A stretch of DNA of 64,000 nt. It comes from JAVBMV01 sp031552145. GTDB taxonomy: Bacteria > Myxococcota > Myxococcia > Myxococcales > UBA5297. The stretch spans positions 1 to 64,000 of the forward strand of contig JAVBMV010000011.1 in the NCBI GenBank assembly GCA_031552145.1, written 5' to 3'. The notes under the pieces are model-generated. The model was not told the origin of the DNA and did no database searches. It worked only from the letters and a program-made list of their open reading frames with translations. Below are positions 7,664 through 19,239 of this stretch, piece after piece. Numbering within the stretch: the stretch's first letter is position 1; every line of letters begins with the position of its first letter. Made by a program: the position numbers and the translations under genes.

Positions 7664-8671
7664 ATGGCGGTGAAACTGGCTATCAATGGATTCGGCAGAA
7701 TCGGCCGCTCGGCGTTGCGGGCGATCATGGAGCGCAAGGAGAACCTCGATGTCGCGGTGATCAACGACATCGACAGCCCCAAGACCCTGGCGCACCTCTT
7801 CAAGTACGACAGCGTCCACGGAATTTTCCCCGGCACTGTCACCGCCGCGAGCGACGGCATCGTCGTCGATGGGAAGAAGATCCTTGTCACGGCCGAGAAG
7901 GATGCCGCCAACCTGCCCTGGAAGGCGATGGGCATTGACCTGGTGCTCGAGTGCTCCGGCCGCTACACCGAGCGCGAGCAGGCCAGCAAGCACCTGACGG
8001 CGGGCGCCAAGAAAGTGCTCATCAGCGCGCCGGCCAAGGGTCCGGACCTCACGGTCGTCATGGGCGTCAACGACGACAAGTACGATCCCGCGAAGCACAA
8101 CATCATCTCGAACGCCTCGTGCACCACCAACTGCCTCACGCCCATGGCGAAGGTGCTGCTCGACAGCTTCGGCATCGTCCGCGGCGTGATGAACACCATC
8201 CACTCCTACACGAACGATCAGCGGATCCTCGACCTCCCGCACTCCGACATGCGCCGCGCGCGCGCCGCCGCGGTCTCGATGATCCCCACCACCACTGGCG
8301 CCGCGAAGGCCGTGGGCGAGGTGATCCCCGAGCTGAAGGGCAAGCTGGATGGCATCTCGATCCGCGTCCCGACGCCCAACGTTTCGATGCTCGACCTCAC
8401 CGTCGTGCTCGAGCGCGAGGCGACCAAGGAGGAGATCAACGCGGCGATGAAGAAGGCCGCCGAGGGCTCCCTCAAGGGCATCCTCGACTACACCGAGGAG
8501 CAGACGGTCAGCGTCGACTATCGGCACGACCCGCACTCCTGCATCTTCGACGCGCTCGACACCTACGTCATCGACAAGAAGCTGGTGAAGGTGATGGGCT
8601 GGTACGACAACGAGTGGGGTTACTCCAATCGGCTGGTCGACCTGGCGAAGAAGGTGGCGTCGAAGCTCTAG
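7664..8671 (+). CDS. gap: Glyceraldehyde-3-phosphate dehydrogenase, type I
   Basis: This enzyme converts glyceraldehyde-3-phosphate, NAD+ and phosphate to 1,3-bisphosphoglycerate in glycolysis. The protein begins AVKLAINGFGRIGR, the Rossmann NAD-binding motif, and carries the active-site SNASCTTNC with the catalytic Cys near residue 153. WYDNEWGYSNR near the end is also family-typical. Length is 335 residues, as usual. AAGGAG (7658-7663) abuts the ATG at 7664, so the GTG at 7670 (six bases away) may be the true start, giving a product shorter by two residues. It is followed by pgk and tpiA, a classical triose-phosphate cluster. Confidence 0.97.
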   Translation: MAVKLAINGFGRIGRSALRAIMERKENLDVAVINDIDSPKTLAHLFKYDSVHGIFPGTVTAASDGIVVDGKKILVTAEKDAANLPWKAMGIDLVLECSGRYTEREQASKHLTAGAKKVLISAPAKGPDLTVVMGVNDDKYDPAKHNIISNASCTTNCLTPMAKVLLDSFGIVRGVMNTIHSYTNDQRILDLPHSDMRRARAAAVSMIPTTTGAAKAVGEVIPELKGKLDGISIRVPTPNVSMLDLTVVLEREATKEEINAAMKKAAEGSLKGILDYTEEQTVSVDYRHDPHSCIFDALDTYVIDKKLVKVMGWYDNEWGYSNRLVDLAKKVASKL

Positions 8672-8723
8672 CGCGTTCCGGTCCAGGCCGGCGACGTCGA
8701 TTCTCTCAACCGAGTGTCTCGAC

Positions 8724-8758
8724 GATGAGGCCCGCTTCGCACAGAGGCGGGCCTCATC
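8724..8758 (+). promoter_or_regulatory. Strong hairpin between gap and pgk
   Basis: GATGAGGCCCGC (8724-8735) and GCGGGCCTCATC (8747-8758) form a perfect 12-bp stem with an 11-base loop. There is no T-run, and pgk's ribosome site begins eight bases later. It could attenuate read-through, mark an mRNA processing point or stabilise the upstream message. Confidence 0.65.
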
Positions 8759-8775
8759 TCACAATGGAGGCAGGA

Positions 8776-9951
8776 ATGGTCCAATACATCGATAACTTGA
8801 ACCTGAGCGGGAAGCGGGTCTTCATTCGCGTCGACTTCAACGTGCCGTTGACGCCGGCGGGCACCATCTCCGATGACACGCGCGTGCGCGCGGCGCTGCC
8901 GACCATCAAGTTCGCGGCGAGCAAGGGCGCGCGGGTGGTGCTCGGCTCGCATCTGGGGCGCCCCAAGGGGCCGAATCCCAAGGAGTCGCTGGAGCCCGCC
9001 GCGGCGCGGCTCGCGGAGCTCTTGCAGCGCGAGGTGAAGTTGGCCGACGACTGCGTGGGCGACGGCGTCAAAAAGATGATCCAGGAGCTGCGGGACGGCG
9101 AGGTGATGATGCTCGAGAACCTGCGCTTCCACCCCGAGGAGGAGGCGAACGATCCCGAGTTCGCGCGGCAGCTCGCGGCCCCCTTCGAGGTCTACATCAA
9201 TGACGCTTTCGGCACCGCCCACCGCGCCCATGCCTCCACGGCGGGGATGGTGAAGCACATCCCCGTGCGCGGCGCCGGCTTCCTCATGAAGAAGGAGCTG
9301 GAGTACCTGGATGGTGCGCTCAAGGAGCCCAAGAAGCCCTACGTCGCGATCCTTGGAGGTGCAAAGGTCTCCGACAAGATCAAGGTGATCGACAACCTGC
9401 TGCCGCGCCTCGACGCGCTGCTTATCGGCGGCGCCATGGCCTACACCTTCCTGAAGGCGCAGGGCGTCGACGTTGGCAAGAGCCGGGTCGAGGAGGCCAA
9501 ACTCGAGACGGCGATGAAGGCGCTGGAGAAGGCCAAGAAGTTGGGCGTCCGGCTGCTCCTGCCCATCGACCACATCGGCGGTGACGCGCTCGACGAGAGC
9601 TCGCGGCGCGTGGTGATCACGGGCGAGGCGATCCCCAGCGACCTGATGGGGCTCGACATCGGCCCCAGGACGATCGAGCTCTATCGCAAGGAGGTGCTGG
9701 GCGCCTCGACGGTCTTCTGGAACGGCCCCATGGGGCTCTTCGAGGTGGCCAAGTTCGCCGAGGGGACCCGCTCTGTCGCGCGCGCGCTGACCGAGACGAA
9801 GGGGACCACGGTGGTGGGCGGCGGCGACAGCGCCGCGGCGATCGAGGAGATGGGCTTCGCCTCCAAGGTGAGCCACGTCTCGACCGGTGGCGGTGCCAGC
9901 CTCGAGCTGCTGGAGGGGCGCGAGCTCCCCGGCATTGCGGCGCTCCAGTAG
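8776..9951 (+). CDS. pgk: Phosphoglycerate kinase
   Basis: It transfers the acyl phosphate of 1,3-bisphosphoglycerate to ADP, the first ATP-yielding step of lower glycolysis. The sequence shows the family signature near the N-terminus (KRVFIRVDFNVPL), the substrate-binding GSHLGRPKG, the central ILGGAKVSDKIKVI and the nucleotide-binding VVGGGDSAAA with the final STGGGASLELLEG. At 391 residues it is full length. ATG 8776 is chosen because GGAGG lies five bases upstream; the ATG at 8764 sits just before that site. tpiA starts 20 bases after the stop, so the two are probably cotranscribed. Confidence 0.97.
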   Translation: MVQYIDNLNLSGKRVFIRVDFNVPLTPAGTISDDTRVRAALPTIKFAASKGARVVLGSHLGRPKGPNPKESLEPAAARLAELLQREVKLADDCVGDGVKKMIQELRDGEVMMLENLRFHPEEEANDPEFARQLAAPFEVYINDAFGTAHRAHASTAGMVKHIPVRGAGFLMKKELEYLDGALKEPKKPYVAILGGAKVSDKIKVIDNLLPRLDALLIGGAMAYTFLKAQGVDVGKSRVEEAKLETAMKALEKAKKLGVRLLLPIDHIGGDALDESSRRVVITGEAIPSDLMGLDIGPRTIELYRKEVLGASTVFWNGPMGLFEVAKFAEGTRSVARALTETKGTTVVGGGDSAAAIEEMGFASKVSHVSTGGGASLELLEGRELPGIAALQ

Positions 9952-9970
9952 TAACCAAGGAGATTCAGAG

Positions 9971-10744
9971 ATGACTCAGCGTACTCCATTCATTGCTGGA
10001 AACTGGAAGATGCACCGCACGCCGAAGGAGTCGGTCGCCCTGGCGCGCGAGATGGTGGCCAAGGTGGGTTCGGCGAAGGGCGTCGAGGTGGCCATCGCGC
10101 CGACCTTCACCGCGCTTCAGGCGGTGGGCGAGGCGCTCGCCGGGAGCGGCGTGAAGCTCGCGGCGCAAAATGTCCACTTCGAGGCGCAGGGCGCCTTCAC
10201 CGGAGAGATCTCGGCGCCCATGCTGCGCGAGGTGGGCTGCGCCTACGCCATCATCGGCCACAGCGAGCGACGCCAGTACTTCGGGGAGACGGACGAGGTG
10301 GTGGCGAAGCGCGCGCGCGCCGCCATCGCCCAGGGGTTGGGCGCGATCGTCTGTGTGGGCGAGCTGCTGGCGGAGCGCGAGGCGGGCAAGACGCTCGAAG
10401 TCATCGAGCGTCAGCTGCGCGGCGGCCTTTCGGGCATGAGCGCCGACGAGGCAAAGAACCTCGTCATCGCCTACGAGCCGGTCTGGGCCATCGGCACGGG
10501 CAAGGTCGCGACGCCGGCGCAGGCGCAGGAGGTCCACGCCGCCATCCGCAAGCTGCTCAGCGCACTCTTCGGAGGCGACCGGGCCGCAACGATCCCCATT
10601 CAGTATGGCGGCAGCGTGAAGGGCTCCAACGCCGCGGAGCTCTTGGGACAGCCCGACATCGACGGCGCGCTGGTGGGCGGCGCCAGCCTCGACCCGGCGG
10701 ACTTCTCCCGCATCGTCGAGGCGGCCAAGGCCCGGTGCTGTTGA
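9971..10744 (+). CDS. tpiA: Triose-phosphate isomerase
   Basis: It interconverts dihydroxyacetone phosphate and glyceraldehyde-3-phosphate. The N-terminal FIAGNWKMH carries the catalytic Lys, IIGHSERR the catalytic His, and YEPVWAIGTGK the catalytic Glu with loop 6. IQYGGSVKGSNA is the phosphate-binding end. Length is 257 residues, typical for the family. AAGGAG lies nine bases upstream of ATG 9971. It is the last gene of the gap-pgk-tpiA cluster. Confidence 0.97.
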   Translation: MTQRTPFIAGNWKMHRTPKESVALAREMVAKVGSAKGVEVAIAPTFTALQAVGEALAGSGVKLAAQNVHFEAQGAFTGEISAPMLREVGCAYAIIGHSERRQYFGETDEVVAKRARAAIAQGLGAIVCVGELLAEREAGKTLEVIERQLRGGLSGMSADEAKNLVIAYEPVWAIGTGKVATPAQAQEVHAAIRKLLSALFGGDRAATIPIQYGGSVKGSNAAELLGQPDIDGALVGGASLDPADFSRIVEAAKARCC

Positions 10745-10762
10745 CTTGGCCAAACTCAAGTC

Positions 10763-10791
10763 TTGAAAAAGGCGGGCGGGCGCTCTAGTGT
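10763..10791 (+). promoter_or_regulatory. Promoter-like site ahead of secG
   Basis: TTGAAA (10763-10768), a 17-base spacer and TAGTGT (10786-10791), about 77 bases before the secG ATG. A small GACTTG/CAAGTC hairpin (10743-10762) sits just upstream at the end of tpiA. Confidence 0.6.
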
Positions 10792-10867
10792 GCGCCCTTC
10801 GCCAGATGGCTGTGGCGCACACTTGTCCGCGAGGGAGACCCGCGGCGGAGCATAGGGCAGCGTTCGA

Positions 10868-11281
10868 ATGCTAGTCACCCTGATCACCGTTCTTCATGTG
10901 CTGGTCTGCATCTTCCTCATCCTCGTGATCCTGCTGCAGGCCGGCAAGGACGCGGGCATGGGCCTCGGCGTAGGCAGCGGCGGCGGCAGCGCCGGCACGG
11001 TCTTCGGCGGCCGCGGCGCGGGGAGCTTCTTGGGCAAGGTCACGGCCATCTGCGCCTCGATCTTCTTCATTACCTCCTTCACGCTCGCCTTCGTCTCCAG
11101 CTCTCACTCCTCGGTCACCGACCTGATCGAGGCCGCTCCGCCTCCGCAGCCCGAGACTCCGCCCAAGAGCGAGAAGATCGAGCTGACGCCGGTCGATCCG
11201 AGCGAGGTTCCCGGCGGCGCCGCCATCCCCGTGCAGCCAGCGCCCCCCGCCGAGCCGACGCCCGTGGTCCCCGCGCCCTAG
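10868..11281 (+). CDS. secG: Preprotein translocase subunit SecG
   Basis: SecG is the small membrane subunit of the SecYEG channel. The protein starts with a hydrophobic helix (LITVLHVLVCIFLILVILLQ), then the family-typical QAGKDAGMGLG and Gly-rich GGRGAGSFLGK loop, then a second helix (ICASIFFITSFTLAFV). After about residue 78 there is a Pro-rich tail of roughly 55 residues (PPPQPETPPK ... PVVPAP), longer than in E. coli SecG but common in related lineages. A gene order of gap-pgk-tpiA-secG is widespread in bacteria. It has its own promoter-like site. Confidence 0.93.
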   Translation: MLVTLITVLHVLVCIFLILVILLQAGKDAGMGLGVGSGGGSAGTVFGGRGAGSFLGKVTAICASIFFITSFTLAFVSSSHSSVTDLIEAAPPPQPETPPKSEKIELTPVDPSEVPGGAAIPVQPAPPAEPTPVVPAP

Positions 11282-11315
11282 GCAGTAGGCGCGTCGCGAA
11301 AAGTGCGCGAGAAGG

Positions 11316-11344
11316 TTGCCTTCCATGGAGGGTTTTGCTAGGAA
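11316..11344 (+). promoter_or_regulatory. Candidate promoter for tRNA-Leu(GAG)
   Basis: TTGCCT (11316-11321), a 17-base spacer and TAGGAA (11339-11344), about 85 bases before the tRNA. Weaker than the gap and secG sites. Confidence 0.4.
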
Positions 11345-11432
11345 GGCGCCCACGTTTTCACCGCCCCCAAGAAGAGGCACCTCAAGGGGGCGGCCAGTAG
11401 CAACGGCAGCGATGCCGGCAGTAGCAGCAGAA

Positions 11433-11514
11433 GCTCAGGTGGTGGAATTGGTAGACACACCGTCTTGAGGGGGCGGCGCCGCGAGGCATGCGAGTTCGAG
11501 TCTCGCCCTGAGCA
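11433..11514 (+). tRNA. tRNA-Leu (anticodon GAG)
   Basis: GCTCAGG (11433-11439) pairs with CCTGAGC (11507-11513). The D-arm has GGTGGTGGAATTGGTAGACA, typical of tRNA-Leu. The anticodon stem CCGTC/GGCGG encloses loop TTGAGGG, so the anticodon is GAG at 11467-11469. A long class II variable arm and a T-loop GTTCGAGTC follow. CCA is not encoded. Confidence 0.93.
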
Positions 11515-11518
11515 AATG

Positions 11519-11556
11519 AGAAGGCCCTGGATCGAGTTCCGATCCAGGGCCTTTTC
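11519..11556 (+). terminator. Rho-independent terminator after tRNA-Leu(GAG)
   Basis: AAGGCCCTGGATCG (11521-11534) pairs perfectly with CGATCCAGGGCCTT (11540-11553) around a five-base loop, followed by TTTTC. Confidence 0.88.
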
Positions 11557-11705
11557 GTTGGTGCGCCCATTTGTCTGGCGCGAAGGCCATGGCGGGCACG
11601 CGAGCGGGGAAGGCAGTACATCGGGGGGCTTCCCGCAGAGGGGACCGCTGGACAGTTTTCTGCCCGGAATGGAGCGACCCGAGCTCGGCTCGCACGGAGC
11701 GCGCG

Positions 11706-14960
<3,255 letters not shown>

Positions 14961-15117
14961 GTTTTCCGACAAGTGCGCGTTCTAAGTGCGTGGTCTACGA
15001 AACCGAATGGGCCGCCGCGCATTTTCCATTGAACAGAGCCCTCAAAAGGGGGAGCGGCGCCATCGACGCGCGCCCTCCCTCCTGTTACTCACCATGCCCT
15101 ATTCAAATGGAGAGCGC

Positions 15118-17793
15118 ATGCACGCCGAACCAATGGTAGATCTCGAGACGCTGGAGACGCGCGACTGGATGGAGTCGCTCGAGGAGGTGCTCCACCGCGG
15201 CGGACCGGACCGAGTCCGCGAGCTGCTGCGCGAGCTGCAGATCAGGGCTCAGCACCGGGGCGTCGAGCTGCCAGTGACGTCACAAACCCCTCAGGTCAAC
15301 ACGCTCCCGGCCGAGCTCGATCCGCCCTATCCCGGTAACCGCGCCCTGGAGCGCAGGATCAAAAGCCTCATCCGCTGGAACGCGATGTCGATGGTCGTGC
15401 GCGCCAACCGGCTGGAGGATGGCATTGGCGGCCACATCTCCACCTACGCCTCGGCCGCGACGCTCTACGAGGTGGGATTCAACCACTTCTTCAGGGGAAG
15501 ACAGGCCGAGGGTGGGGGCGACTTCATCTTCTTTCAGGGGCACGCCGCGCCCGGCATCTACGCGCGCGCCTTCCTGGAGGGACGCCTAGGCGAGAAGCAG
15601 CTCGAGAACTTCCGGCGCGAGATGGCACAGGGAGGCGGTCTCTCGAGCTATCCGCACCCCTGGCTCATGCCCGACTTCTGGGAGTTCCCCACCGTCTCGA
15701 TGGGGCTCGGGCCTCTCTCCGCCATCTATCAGGCGCGCTTCATGCGCTACCTGGAGGATCGGGGGCTGCGCAAGCGCTCCGACTCGAAGATATGGGCCTT
15801 CCTGGGCGACGGCGAGACGGACGAGCCCGAGACGCTGGGCGCCATCAACCTCGCCTCGCGCGAGAAGCTCGACAACCTCATCTTCGTCGTCAACTGTAAT
15901 CTCCAGAGACTCGACGGTCCCGTGCGCGGCAACGGCTCCATCGTGCGCGAGCTGGAGGCCACCTTCCGCGGCTCCGGCTGGAACGTCATCAAGTGCCTCT
16001 GGGGACGCGATTGGGATCCGCTCTTCGCGGCCGACAAGGATGGGCTCCTCGCGCGCAGGCTCGACTCGGTGGTCGACGGCGAGGCGCAGAAATATGCGGT
16101 CGAGGGGGGCGCGTATATTCGCAAACACCTCTTCGGAAAGGATCCAAGACTGCTCGAGCTGGTACGCCACCTCTCCGATGACAGGCTCTGGAAGCTCCGC
16201 CTGGGCGGCCACGATCCCGATAAGGTTCACGCCGCCTACCGCGCCGCCTTCAACCACCAGGGTTCGCCGACGGTGATTCTGGCGCGCACCATCAAGGGAT
16301 ATGGGCTGGGCGAGGCGGGCGAGGGGCGCAACGTCACGCACCAGCAGAAGAAGCTGGATGAGGATGAGCTGAGGCAGTTCAGGACGCGCTTCGACATCCC
16401 CATCAGCGACGCCGACGTGGGGCGCGCACCCTTCTATTCGCCAGGCGAGGAGAGCCCCGAGACGCACTACATCCGAGAGCGGCGCAGGCTGCTCGGTGGT
16501 TCGCTGCCACACCGGCGCATCACGGCGCCCAAGGTCACCGTGCCCGGCGACGACTTCTTCAAGGAGTTCTTGCTCGGCACCGCCGATCGCCCCGTCTCCA
16601 CCACCATGGCCTTCGTGCGCATCCTTTCAAAGCTGGTGCGCGACCGCGAGTGCGGAAAGCTGGTGGTACCCATCGTCCCCGACGAGGCGCGCACCTTTGG
16701 CATGGACGCGCTCTTCCGCCAGATCGGCATCTATGCGCACTCGGGCCAGCTCTATGAGCCGGTCGATGCGGCGAGCGTGCTCTATTACAAAGAGGCGAAG
16801 GATGGACAGATCCTGGAGGAGGGGATCACCGAGTCCGGCTCGATGAGCTCCTTCATCGCCGCCGGCACGGCCTACGCCAACCACGGCGTCCCGACGCTGC
16901 CCTTCTTCATCTATTACTCGATGTTCGGCTTCCAGCGCTTCGGCGACCTGGCGTGGGCCGCCGCTGACAGCAGCACGCGCGGCTTCCTCGTCGGCGGCAC
17001 GGCGGGGCGCACCACGCTCGCGGGAGAGGGGTTGCAGCACCAGGATGGCCAGAGCCACCTGCTCGCGATGCCCATCCCCAACCTGATGGCCTACGATCCC
17101 GCCTTCGCCTACGAGATCGCCGTCATCGTGCGCGATGGCATGAAGCGCATGTGGGAGCGGCAGGAGAACATCTTCTATTACCTGACGGTGATGAACGAGA
17201 ACTACGCGCAGCCCGCGATGCCCTCTGGGGCGGGCGTGGAGGAGGGAATCCTCCGCGGTCTCTACCGATTCAAGGAAGCAACGCTGGATAGCCCGCGCGC
17301 GAAGGCGCAGCTCGTGGGCAGCGGCGCCATCCTCAACGAGGTGCTGAAGGCGCAGAAGATCCTGGGCGAGCAGTATGGCGTGGCGGCCGACGTCTGGTCG
17401 GCGACCAGCTACAAGGAGCTTCGGCGCGACGCGCTCGAGGCGGAGCGCCACAACCTGCTCAATCCCGGAGAGCCCGCGCAAGTGCCCTACGTCGCCGCCA
17501 CGCTCGGGCAGGCCCCCGGTGTCTATGTGGCCGCCACCGACTATGTGAAGGCGCTGCCAGACCTCGTCGCCAAGTGGCTGCCGCGCAGACTTCACACGCT
17601 GGGCACCGACGGCTTCGGTCGCTCCGAGGCGCGCAAGCAGCTTCGCGACTTCTTCGAGGTGGACGCGCGCTACATCGTCGTGGCGACCTTGGGGGCGTTG
17701 GCCAGCGAAGGCTCGATGGAGCCCTGGGTCGCGGCGCAGGCAATGAAGGATCTGGGCATCGATCCGGCCAAGACCAACCCTATGAACTCATAA
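15118..17793 (+). CDS. aceE: Pyruvate dehydrogenase E1 component, homodimeric type
   Basis: This thiamine-diphosphate enzyme decarboxylates pyruvate and acetylates the E2 lipoyl group. The N-terminal LETLETRDWMESL and later YPGNRALERRIKSLIRWNAM match E. coli AceE closely. The TPP motif is LGDGETDEPETLGAINLA with NCNLQRLDG, and the C-terminal part has GTDGFGRSEARKQLRDFFEV. Length from ATG 15118 is 891 residues against 887 in E. coli. This start has GGAGAG five bases upstream; the frame continues upstream to 14986 but with unrelated sequence. The gene opens an aceE-aceF-lpd cluster. Confidence 0.96.
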   Translation: MHAEPMVDLETLETRDWMESLEEVLHRGGPDRVRELLRELQIRAQHRGVELPVTSQTPQVNTLPAELDPPYPGNRALERRIKSLIRWNAMSMVVRANRLEDGIGGHISTYASAATLYEVGFNHFFRGRQAEGGGDFIFFQGHAAPGIYARAFLEGRLGEKQLENFRREMAQGGGLSSYPHPWLMPDFWEFPTVSMGLGPLSAIYQARFMRYLEDRGLRKRSDSKIWAFLGDGETDEPETLGAINLASREKLDNLIFVVNCNLQRLDGPVRGNGSIVRELEATFRGSGWNVIKCLWGRDWDPLFAADKDGLLARRLDSVVDGEAQKYAVEGGAYIRKHLFGKDPRLLELVRHLSDDRLWKLRLGGHDPDKVHAAYRAAFNHQGSPTVILARTIKGYGLGEAGEGRNVTHQQKKLDEDELRQFRTRFDIPISDADVGRAPFYSPGEESPETHYIRERRRLLGGSLPHRRITAPKVTVPGDDFFKEFLLGTADRPVSTTMAFVRILSKLVRDRECGKLVVPIVPDEARTFGMDALFRQIGIYAHSGQLYEPVDAASVLYYKEAKDGQILEEGITESGSMSSFIAAGTAYANHGVPTLPFFIYYSMFGFQRFGDLAWAAADSSTRGFLVGGTAGRTTLAGEGLQHQDGQSHLLAMPIPNLMAYDPAFAYEIAVIVRDGMKRMWERQENIFYYLTVMNENYAQPAMPSGAGVEEGILRGLYRFKEATLDSPRAKAQLVGSGAILNEVLKAQKILGEQYGVAADVWSATSYKELRRDALEAERHNLLNPGEPAQVPYVAATLGQAPGVYVAATDYVKALPDLVAKWLPRRLHTLGTDGFGRSEARKQLRDFFEVDARYIVVATLGALASEGSMEPWVAAQAMKDLGIDPAKTNPMNS

Positions 17794-17859
17794 GGATCGT
17801 TTCGAGCAGACTATATTGGCAACCGCAACCCGCGCCCCGAGGCGCGAAGAGGATGAGAG

Positions 17860-19164
17860 ATGAAGAGCGAGCTCAAGCTGCCCGACCTGGGCGAGAACAT
17901 CGATTCTGGCACCGTGGTCCGCGTCCTGGTCGCGGTGGGCGACAAGGTGGTGATGGAGCAACCGCTCCTCGAGCTGGAGACGGGGAAGGCCACGATCGAG
18001 GTGCCCTCCTCCGCGGAGGGGGTGGTCGCCGCCGTGCTGATGCACGAGGGCGATACGCTTCAGGTGGGGCAGGTCTTCCTGGTGATGGAGGAGGACGGGT
18101 CCGTGCTGCAGCCCGCCAGCGCCGTCGCCATCGCCGAGTCGGCCGAGCCGCCACCGCCCGCGCCGGAGCCGGTGCTGGAGAGCGCGCGGACGCCGAGCAC
18201 CGTCGTACCCATCACGCGCGCGCCGCAGCCGACGCCAACGCCGCCGCCCCTCGGTGCGCCGGCTGGCACGCTCGCCGTCGCCGCGCCCCATGTGAGGCAG
18301 TTCGCGCGGGAGATCGGCGTCAGCGTCGACGAGGTGGTGGGCTCGGGCCCGGGAGGTCGCGTCTCCAACGAAGATGTGAAGCGCCACGCACGCGAGGCGC
18401 GCCCCAAGCTCGGGGCGGCGCCCGCCGGACCGCGCGCAGTGCCCGCCTTGCCCGATTTCAGCGCCTTTGGTCCCGTCGATCGCGAGGCGCTCTCGACGGT
18501 GCGCCAGCGCATCGCCGAGCAGATGAGCACTTGCTGGGAGAACATTCCTCACGTCGTCTTGCAGGCGAAGGCGGACGCGACGGAGCTCGAGGCGTTCCGA
18601 AAGCGCTACAAGGAGCGCGCCGAGAGCTCCGGCGGCAAGCTGACGCTCACCGCGATTATCCTCAAGGTGGTGGCCTCGGCCCTGCGCGCTCATCCGAGGG
18701 CCAACGCCAGCCTCGACATGGAGCGGCGCGAGCTGGTGCTCAAGCGCTTCATCAACATCGGCATCGCGACCGACACGCCGCGCGGCCTGCTGGTGCCCGT
18801 GCTCAAGGATGCCGACCGGAAGAGCCTGGTGCAGCTCGGCGCGGAGCTGGCCGAGCTGACCGACCGCGCGCGCGCGGGCAAGCTGGCGCCGGCCGAGATG
18901 CAGGGGGCGACCTTCAGCATCACCAATCTGGGCTCGCTGGGCATCGGTCACTTCTCGGCCATTATCAACCATCCCGAGGTGGCGATCCTGGCCGTGGGCA
19001 AGGCGGAGATGCAGCCGGTGTGGAATGGCAAGGAGTTCGCTCCGCGCCTCATGCTGCCGCTCACCCTCAACGTCGACCACCGCCTGCTCGACGGCGCCGA
19101 CGGCGCGCGCTTCCTCAGCTGGATAGTCCAGGCCATCGAGCAGCCACTCTTGATCGCGCTCTAG
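17860..19164 (+). CDS. aceF: Dihydrolipoamide acetyltransferase (pyruvate dehydrogenase E2)
   Basis: E2 carries the lipoyl arm and transfers acetyl groups to CoA, forming the core of the complex. One lipoyl domain occupies residues ~1-80 with the modified Lys near 43 (ELETGKATIEVP). A Pro/Ala-rich linker (residues ~85-145) is followed by the peripheral-subunit-binding domain (VRQFAREIGVSVDEVVGSGP) and the catalytic domain, which ends with NVDHRLLDGADGARF (catalytic HxxxD). Length is 434 residues. E. coli has three lipoyl domains; this one has a single domain, as in many other bacteria. AGAGGA precedes the ATG. It is 66 bases after aceE. Confidence 0.95.
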   Translation: MKSELKLPDLGENIDSGTVVRVLVAVGDKVVMEQPLLELETGKATIEVPSSAEGVVAAVLMHEGDTLQVGQVFLVMEEDGSVLQPASAVAIAESAEPPPPAPEPVLESARTPSTVVPITRAPQPTPTPPPLGAPAGTLAVAAPHVRQFAREIGVSVDEVVGSGPGGRVSNEDVKRHAREARPKLGAAPAGPRAVPALPDFSAFGPVDREALSTVRQRIAEQMSTCWENIPHVVLQAKADATELEAFRKRYKERAESSGGKLTLTAIILKVVASALRAHPRANASLDMERRELVLKRFINIGIATDTPRGLLVPVLKDADRKSLVQLGAELAELTDRARAGKLAPAEMQGATFSITNLGSLGIGHFSAIINHPEVAILAVGKAEMQPVWNGKEFAPRLMLPLTLNVDHRLLDGADGARFLSWIVQAIEQPLLIAL

Positions 19165-19239
19165 TTTCTCTCAGCGGACAGTCGCACCCATTTGAGTGTC
19201 GGGGCATCGAAGAAGCATTCCATTTATGAGGAGGCTTCA

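Noticed and set aside
7951..8775. Upstream extension of the pgk frame into gap
   Set aside because: The extension reads through gap in another frame with Arg/Gly/His-rich sequence; the pgk ribosome site and family N-terminus fix the start at 8776.
11571..11705. Longer treY start at 11571
   Set aside because: It begins just after the tRNA terminator with no ribosome site, and the residues have no similarity to the family.
17574..19229. 551-residue frame overlapping aceF
   Set aside because: The aceF frame has lipoyl, subunit-binding and catalytic motifs; this one is shadow.
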